From NCBI GenBank assembly GCA_018262385.1, contig JAGSPQ010000044.1, forward strand, positions 1 through 9,822: 9,822 nucleotides of DNA. Direction: 5' to 3'. A program made the position numbers and the translations under genes. Every line of letters starts with the position of its first letter. Positions within the stretch are counted from its first letter, which is position 1. The stretch is from Myxococcaceae bacterium (lineage in GTDB: Bacteria > Myxococcota > Myxococcia > Myxococcales > Myxococcaceae). A model generated the notes under the pieces. The model ran no database searches. It worked only from the letters and a program-made list of their open reading frames with translations, and was not told where the DNA came from. This document shows, one piece after another, positions 4,946 through 9,822 of this stretch.

Positions 4946-6244
4946 ATGGGCGACCTCCTCGCAGCGCGAAGCCAGATGGCGATGTCGCTCGGGTTCCACA
5001 TCCTCTTCGCGGTGGCGGGGATGGCGATGCCGCTGCTGATGGTGATCGCGCAGTGGCGTCACCAGCGCACGGGCGAGCCGGTGTTCCTCGAGCTGGCGCA
5101 CCGGTGGGCGAAGGGGACGGCGATCCTGTTCGCGGTCGGGGCGGTGTCGGGCACGGTCTTGAGCTTCGAGCTGGGGCTGCTGTGGCCGCGCTTCATGCAG
5201 TACGCCGGCCCGCTGATCGGGATGCCGTTCAGCCTCGAAGGGTTCGCCTTCTTCCTCGAGGCGATCTTCCTCGGGCTCTACCTCTACGGGTGGAAGCGCC
5301 TCTCGCCCCGCGTTCACCTGCTGTGCGGGGTGGGGGTGGCGATCTGTGGCCTGGCCAGCGGCGTCTTCGTGGTGGCGGTGAACGCGTTCATGAACACCCC
5401 GGGGGGCCTGGTCCTCGAGGGCGGCAAGGTGGTCGAGTTCGATCCGTGGATCGCGTTCTTCAGCGCGTCCTTCCCGACCCAGGCGGCGCACACCGCGCTG
5501 TCCGCCTACTCCGCGGTCTCGTTCGCGGTGCTCGGCATCCACGCCTGGCGGCTGCGGGTGGATCCGCACAGCGCGTTTCACCAGCGCGCGCTCGAGATCG
5601 CGCTGGCGATGGCGATCGTCAGCACTCCGCTGCAGATCTTCAGTGGAGATCGTTCGGCCAAGCACCTGGCCGAGCACCAACCGGTCAAGCTGGCGGCGGC
5701 CGAGGCGGTGTTTCAGACCACCCGCCGCGCGGGGCTGAGCCTCGGCGGCTGGCCGGACGAGGAAGCGCGGAAGCTGCGCTACGCGCTCGAGATCCCCGCG
5801 GCGCTGAGCATCCTCGGCAAGGGCTCGCCGGACGCCGAGATCGCCGGGCTCGACCAGGTGCCGCGCGGGGACTGGCCGCCGATCGCGGTGGTGCACCTGG
5901 CCTTTCAGCTGATGGTGGGGTGCGGGATGGCGATGCTCGGCGTCTGCGCGCTGGGCGGCCTGCTCTGGTGGAGGAAGCGGCAGTTCGACCGGCGCTTCCT
6001 CGGCCTGGCGATGGCCTCCGGGCCGCTGGGGCTGATCGCGATCGAGGCGGGCTGGACGGTGACCGAGGTCGGCCGCCAGCCGTGGGTGCTGCGGGGGTTG
6101 ATGCGCACCGCGGACGCGGTGACTCCGATGCCGGGGCTGATCGTCCCGTTCACCGCGTTCACCGTGCTGTATTTGATCCTCGGGCTGGTGGTGGTGGTCC
6201 TCTTGCGCGCGCACGTGTTCGACGTGCCGAAGAGCCGGCCATGA
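4946..6244 (+). CDS. cydA: Cytochrome bd quinol oxidase subunit I, short Q-loop class
   Basis: A 432-residue inner-membrane protein that oxidises quinol and, with CydB, reduces O2 to water at high affinity without pumping protons. Visible haem and proton-path residues are H18 (SLGFHILF), E98 and E105 (LEGFAFFLEAIFLG), H182 (QAAHTALSAY) and M323 (FQLMVGCG). The quinol-site pair K248 and E253 lie in EHQPVKLAAAEA, and GRQPW is at 376-380. E98 and E105 are seven residues apart, as in the Gram-positive or Geobacillus type, against eight in E. coli. E253 to M323 is 70 residues against 136 for the E. coli equivalents, so the long C-terminal Q-loop insert is missing (S-class). The E. coli R391 position reads Q321. 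ATG 4946 gives the normal N-terminus; a GTG directly precedes it and the ribosome-binding site is weak. It overlaps cydB by four bases (ATGA). Confidence 0.96.
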   Translation: MGDLLAARSQMAMSLGFHILFAVAGMAMPLLMVIAQWRHQRTGEPVFLELAHRWAKGTAILFAVGAVSGTVLSFELGLLWPRFMQYAGPLIGMPFSLEGFAFFLEAIFLGLYLYGWKRLSPRVHLLCGVGVAICGLASGVFVVAVNAFMNTPGGLVLEGGKVVEFDPWIAFFSASFPTQAAHTALSAYSAVSFAVLGIHAWRLRVDPHSAFHQRALEIALAMAIVSTPLQIFSGDRSAKHLAEHQPVKLAAAEAVFQTTRRAGLSLGGWPDEEARKLRYALEIPAALSILGKGSPDAEIAGLDQVPRGDWPPIAVVHLAFQLMVGCGMAMLGVCALGGLLWWRKRQFDRRFLGLAMASGPLGLIAIEAGWTVTEVGRQPWVLRGLMRTADAVTPMPGLIVPFTAFTVLYLILGLVVVVLLRAHVFDVPKSRP

Positions 6245-7230
6245 GCGCCCCTCAGCTCGCCTACCTGCTGATCGGAGTGGCGCTGCTGGCCTACGTGCTC
6301 ACCGGAGGCGCCGACTTCGGAGCCGGGTTCTGGCACCTGGTCGCTCGCGGGCCGCGCGCGCAGGCCCAGCGAAACGCGCTCGAGCACGCGATCGCGCCGA
6401 TCTGGGAAGCCAACCACGTGTGGCTGATCTTCCTGATCGTGGCGATGTTCACCCTCTTCCCGACCGCGTTCTCGGTGATGTCGATCGCGCTCCACATCCC
6501 GATCACCCTCGCGCTGATCGGCATCGTGCTGCGCGGGGCGGCGTTCAGCTTCCACTCCTACGGGCTGCAGAGCGAGCCGCGGCGCACGGCCCTGGCCCGG
6601 GTGTTCGCGGGGGCGAGCGTGATGACGCCGATGTTCCTCGGGGTGAGCCTGGCGGCGCTCTCCACCGGGGCGGTGCGGGTGAGCGGCTCCGACGTCACCA
6701 GCGGGTTCTTCGCCGGGTGGCTGACCCCGTTCGCCTGGCTGGTGGGCGCGCTGGCGGTCGCGCTCTTCGCGCTGCTGGCGGCGGTGTACATGACGGTGGC
6801 CAGCCCGGCGACGGTGCGCGCCGACTTCCGCCGCCACGCCCTGGGGGCCGAGGTGGCCGGAGCGGGGTTCGCCGCCGCTGCCTTCTGGCGGGCCCGGGTC
6901 GACGCGCCGGCGCTGTTCGCCCGGCTGAGCGAGTCGCAGTGGACCTGGCCGCTGCAGCTGACGACGATGCTCTTCGCGGTCGCCACCCTCTTCGCGCTGT
7001 GGAAGCGAAGGTTTCAAGCGGCGCGCGTCACCGTCGCGGCGCAGGTCGGGATGGTGGTGATCGGCTGGGGCGCGGCGATGAACTGGCACTTCGTGCTGCC
7101 CGACGTCTCGGTCGCCAGCGCGGCCAGCCCGGCGGTGGTCTTCTCGGCGTTCTTCCCGGCGGTGGGGGCGGGCGCGCTGCTGCTGGGGCCGGCGCTCTGG
7201 TACCTGTACCGGGTGTTTCGCGCCCACTGA
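6241..7230 (+). CDS. cydB: Cytochrome bd quinol oxidase subunit II
   Basis: A 329-residue polytopic membrane protein, the structural partner of CydA. Family marks are GGADFGAGFW at 22-31 (D25 matches the Asp of the E. coli DGFD segment), PIWEANHVWLIF at 53-64 (Glu where E. coli has Asp, as in Gram-positive and CIO-type enzymes), and a series of hydrophobic helices to the C-terminus (YLYRVFRAH). The ATG overlaps the cydA stop as ATGA, so translation is coupled and subunits can be made in equal amounts. The frame is also open upstream through cydA in an alternative frame, but the protein sequence makes sense only from 6241. No cydX-like small subunit and no cydCD assembly genes follow. The next gene is convergent and ends 8 bp away. 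Confidence 0.96.
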   Translation: MSAPQLAYLLIGVALLAYVLTGGADFGAGFWHLVARGPRAQAQRNALEHAIAPIWEANHVWLIFLIVAMFTLFPTAFSVMSIALHIPITLALIGIVLRGAAFSFHSYGLQSEPRRTALARVFAGASVMTPMFLGVSLAALSTGAVRVSGSDVTSGFFAGWLTPFAWLVGALAVALFALLAAVYMTVASPATVRADFRRHALGAEVAGAGFAAAAFWRARVDAPALFARLSESQWTWPLQLTTMLFAVATLFALWKRRFQAARVTVAAQVGMVVIGWGAAMNWHFVLPDVSVASAASPAVVFSAFFPAVGAGALLLGPALWYLYRVFRAH

Positions 7231-7238
7231 CGAACGCT

Positions 7239-7742
7239 TCAGGTGCCGTCGCGCACCGCCCGGGCGAGGATCTTCAGCGCCTCGGCCGGCCCCCGCCACC
7301 CGATGATCTTCGGCGCCTTGGTGCTGAAGTAGACCGAGCTGATGAAGAACTGCTCGATCTCGGCGCGCACCCGGGGCGACAGATCGTGAACGTGGCTCAG
7401 ATCCTTCTGCCGCTCGGCCTTGATCGGCACCGCGATCAGCCGGTCGTTGCGCTCGCGGGCGTTCTTCTTCTTGCTGTGCTGGGTGAGCTCGACCACTCCG
7501 AGCGGCCGGCACTCGAGCAGCAGCCCGGGCACCGCCGGCAGATCCCAATAGACCAGCGCATCGAGCGGATCGCCGTCGTCGGCTTTGGTGCCGGGCACGA
7601 AGCCGAAGTCGAACGGGTAGACGCAGCCCATCGGCAGCGGCCGGGAGAGCGTCATCGCCTTCTGCTCCGGGTCGTACTTGAGCTTCAGCTGGGCGCCGCG
7701 GGGCGTCTCGACCATCACGCGAAAGGTCTGCGTCAAGCGCAT
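7239..7742 (-). CDS. ppa: Inorganic pyrophosphatase, family I
   Basis: A 167-residue cytoplasmic enzyme that hydrolyses pyrophosphate to phosphate and so drives nucleic-acid and activation reactions forward. The metal-binding motif DGDPLDALV (56-64; D56, D58, D61) follows YPFDFGFVPGTK (42-53), and K20/K22-Y23 sits in the expected N-terminal strand. The C-terminal part (FFISSVYFSTK, KIIGWRGPAEA) matches the usual FF..Y..K and GW...EA pattern. Near ERNDRLIAVP (97-106), the residues matching E. coli D97 and D102 appear to be Asn, with Arg at the K104 position; the alignment there was made by eye. This may mark a distinct subfamily. ATG 7742 (GAGG 4 nt upstream) is preferred over an in-frame ATG at 7763. 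It is divergent from rnpB and convergent with cydB. Confidence 0.93.
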   Translation of the reverse strand: MRLTQTFRVMVETPRGAQLKLKYDPEQKAMTLSRPLPMGCVYPFDFGFVPGTKADDGDPLDALVYWDLPAVPGLLLECRPLGVVELTQHSKKKNARERNDRLIAVPIKAERQKDLSHVHDLSPRVRAEIEQFFISSVYFSTKAPKIIGWRGPAEALKILARAVRDGT

Positions 7743-7884
7743 GGCGCCTCGTCTCGCCGTCATCGGCAGCAGGGCGAGTTGCAGGAACCGTGCGCGTGCG
7801 CGTTCGGGGCTGCCCCGGCCCCTGCGGTCAGTAGGCCAGCGCGTCAGTGTGGCGCCCGGCGCTGCGTGTGCTAACCGAAGGTTG
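7743..7884. promoter_or_regulatory. Divergent region between the ppa start and the rnpB 5' end
   Basis: No protein gene is seen. It should carry promoters for ppa (minus) and rnpB (plus). A TGTGCTAAC near 7867-7875 could be an extended -10 for rnpB, at a sensible distance from the RNA 5' end near 7885, but no matching -35 is evident. Confidence 0.4.
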
Positions 7885-8277
<393 letters not shown>

Positions 8278-8287
8278 TTTTTTTTTC

Positions 8288-8385
8288 GTCTGGTCCCGCG
8301 GCCCCCAGCCCCTCCGGGCTGAGCGCCGCACGCGTTGCGCGACCGCCCGTCCAGAAATGGACTGTCGGTTGCACCCCCTTCATCC
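8288..8385 (+). other. Spacer between rnpB and the sensor gene, with two small hairpins
   Basis: No gene is seen. CAGCCC-CTCC-GGGCTG (8306-8321) is a 6-bp hairpin without a T-run. GTCCA-GAAA-TGGAC (8349-8362) is a 5-bp hairpin with a GNRA-type loop, ending 23 nt before the start codon at 8386. No clear promoter or ribosome-binding site is visible. Confidence 0.35.
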
Positions 8386-9822
8386 ATGAGCAGGCCGCCC
8401 GTGCTGGCGCGCGTTGCGCGTGTGGGCCAGGGGCTCTGCCTCGCAGGCGCAGCGCTGGGGGCGCTTGGGCTCGTGGGTTGGAGCACGGGGGCGACCATCC
8501 TCACCACCCTCGTTCCTGATCAGCCGCCGATGATGCCGAACACCGCCCTGGCGCTGCTGGTGATCGGCGCTGCGGGCGCGCTTCGCCATTCCGAACAGCC
8601 CGGGCGCATGCGGCGAACGCTGTCTCTCCTCGGCGCGACCGCCGTGCTCGCCCTCGGGGTCGGAACATTTGCCGAGTACGTCTTCGACCTCACCCTGCCC
8701 ATCGATCAACTGCTCGGCCCTGGCCGGGCGGGGCCGCACCCTGGGCGCCCGTCCCCCTTGACGGCCGTGGCGCTCTCCTTCCTCGCCGCCGCGCTTCTCC
8801 ACTTCGATTTCCGACCCACCGCGCGTGCGCGACCCTCCGAGTGGCTCGTCGTGGCCGCGGGGTTCATTGCCTTCACCGCCCAGCTGGGGCAGCTCTTCGG
8901 GGCGGGGCCGCTCTATCGGCTCACCGTTGATCCGGTGATTGGCGTGGCGGTGCCGACCGCGCTGGGCCTGCTCCTCGTTTCTCTGGGCTTGCTGCTCGAA
9001 CGACCCAGGGCGGGAGTGATGGGCGTGGTCACGTCGCCAGGTCCGGGTGGGGTCCTGCTTCGGCGCCTCATCCCCGCAGCCGTCCTGGCGCCGGCGATGC
9101 TCGGGCTCCTCGTGGCGCGGATCCTTCCCGTGGTCAGGGTCGAGGACACTCGGCTCTTGTTGGCCACCTTGGCCGCTTCGATGACCGTGACGGGGCTGAT
9201 CCTATTCACGCTCACCGCCGTCGCTCTCAATCGCACCCACGAGGCGCTCGAGGTGACTCGCGCGCGGACCCGTGAGCTGATCGAGCAGGCCGCGGATGGG
9301 ATCTTCGTGGCGGACCTCGACGGCCGGTACACCGACGTCAACGGCGCCGGCTGCCGCATGCTCGGGTTCTCTCGCGAGGAGATCGTCGGAAAGACGATCG
9401 TCGATCTGCTTCCGCCCGAGGAGGTCGAGCGGCTCTTGCAGTCGAAGGAGCAACTGCTCAAGGGCAGCGTCCACGTCGCCGAGTGGACGCTCCGCCGCAA
9501 GGACGGGACGTTTCTCCCCGTCGAAGTGAGCGCCAAGATCCTTCAAGACGGTCGGTGGCAGGGCTTCGTGCGGGACATCAGTGACCGCAAACGCGCCGAG
9601 CTGGCGCTCCAGCTGTCCGAGGCGCGATCCACTGGCATCCTCTCGATCTCCGTGGACGCGATCATCTCGGTCGACGAGGACTCGCGCATCGCGATGTTCA
9701 ACGAGGGCGCAGAGAAGATCTTCGGGTATTCGCGGGCAGAGGTGATCGGGGCGCCGCTCGACCTTCTCATTCCCGAGCGGTTCAGAGTCGTCCACCGCCA
9801 GCACGTGACGAGGTTCGCGGCA
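8386..9822 (+). CDS. Membrane sensor protein with two PAS domains, probable histidine kinase, runs off the right edge
   Basis: 479 residues are visible with no stop to the window end. Residues about 12-285 form a multi-pass membrane module of 6-8 hydrophobic segments with repeated small motifs (MMPNTALALL at 49-58, SPLTAVALSFL at 123-133, VAVPTALGLLLVSLGLLLE at 187-205), then a short loop and two further helices. This type of N-terminus is, to my recollection, found on PAS-containing histidine kinases of cyanobacteria and delta-type bacteria. PAS domain 1 spans about 296-403 (ELIEQAADGIFVADLDG, closing with FVRDISDRKRAE); PAS domain 2 starts at about 413 (ILSISVDAIISVDEDSRI, FGYSRAEVIG) and continues out of the window. 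The output domain is not visible: histidine kinase is most likely, with a GGDEF or phosphatase domain possible. No cofactor ligand in the PAS domains is evident. ATG 8386 lacks a good ribosome-binding site, and no better in-frame start was found just upstream. Confidence 0.85.
   Translation, partial: MSRPPVLARVARVGQGLCLAGAALGALGLVGWSTGATILTTLVPDQPPMMPNTALALLVIGAAGALRHSEQPGRMRRTLSLLGATAVLALGVGTFAEYVFDLTLPIDQLLGPGRAGPHPGRPSPLTAVALSFLAAALLHFDFRPTARARPSEWLVVAAGFIAFTAQLGQLFGAGPLYRLTVDPVIGVAVPTALGLLLVSLGLLLERPRAGVMGVVTSPGPGGVLLRRLIPAAVLAPAMLGLLVARILPVVRVEDTRLLLATLAASMTVTGLILFTLTAVALNRTHEALEVTRARTRELIEQAADGIFVADLDGRYTDVNGAGCRMLGFSREEIVGKTIVDLLPPEEVERLLQSKEQLLKGSVHVAEWTLRRKDGTFLPVEVSAKILQDGRWQGFVRDISDRKRAELALQLSEARSTGILSISVDAIISVDEDSRIAMFNEGAEKIFGYSRAEVIGAPLDLLIPERFRVVHRQHVTRFAA

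Noticed and set aside
4696..7230. A very long open plus-strand frame that appears to join a large N-terminal region to cydB
   Set aside because: Upstream of 6241 the translation is low-complexity Arg/Gly/Ala sequence out of frame with cydA. The frame is open only because high-GC coding DNA lacks stops in other frames. cydA and cydB are two separate overlapping genes.
7231..7238. Possible bidirectional terminator between cydB and ppa
   Set aside because: The gap is 8 bp and no stem with a flanking T-run is visible.
4802..7548. Long minus-strand frames opposite cydA, cydB and ppa
   Set aside because: They are Arg/His/Gln-rich with no recognisable domains, whereas the other strand or frame carries well-defined enzymes.
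8913..9804. Minus-strand frames opposite the right-edge sensor
   Set aside because: The plus strand encodes an uninterrupted membrane and PAS protein to the window end; the antisense frames are Ser/Arg-rich and featureless.

Overview
The window is GC-rich bacterial chromosome with third codon positions mostly G or C. It is most likely from a myxobacterium or a relative (Myxococcota, the former Deltaproteobacteria). The main reasons are the zinc-ribbon plus GYF protein at the left edge (the N-terminal layout of the Myxococcus motility protein GltJ), the FYDLN acid-tail protein, the proline-linked Cys-repeat membrane protein and the dense chromosomal packing. The phylum call is an inference from gene content. 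I see no insertion sequence, prophage, tRNA, rRNA or CRISPR array.

Layout. Bases 1-453 (minus) hold the N-terminal 151 residues of a zinc-ribbon/GYF protein. It is divergent from a small FYDLN acid-tail zinc-ribbon protein (598-876, plus) that has a plausible sigma-70 promoter and a strong ribosome-binding site. A possible 49-residue minus-strand small protein (932-1081) follows. Next is a minus-strand lipoprotein (1187-1978) with a blue-copper-like His/Cys/His/Met set. Only 28 bp separates it from a divergent plus-strand pair: a coiled-coil C4 zinc-ribbon protein (TTG start, 2007-2723) and an RNase HI with an extra N-terminal segment (2753-3337). A secreted or membrane-anchored protein with two 49-residue Cys-rich repeats (3383-4372) comes next and converges on a DUF2267 protein (4377-4805, minus).

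The right half starts with cydA-cydB (4946-7230), a translationally coupled cytochrome bd quinol oxidase of the short Q-loop class. It converges on a family I inorganic pyrophosphatase (7239-7742, minus). Then comes the RNase P RNA gene rnpB (about 7885-8277). Its terminal P1 helix can be drawn as a perfect 11-bp pairing, followed directly by nine T. The window closes inside a large sensor protein (8386 to the end, plus) with a multi-pass membrane module and at least two PAS domains; its output domain lies beyond the edge.

Functional themes are housekeeping RNA and nucleic-acid metabolism (RNase H, RNase P, pyrophosphatase), microaerobic respiration (cyd) and several uncharacterised envelope or signalling proteins. 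I did not find a multi-gene defence or mobile system. The points most worth a second look are the Cys-repeat protein, the copper-site lipoprotein, the changed quinol-site and metal-site residues in CydA and the pyrophosphatase, the RNase H N-terminal segment, the small ORF and the structure of the rnpB 3' end.
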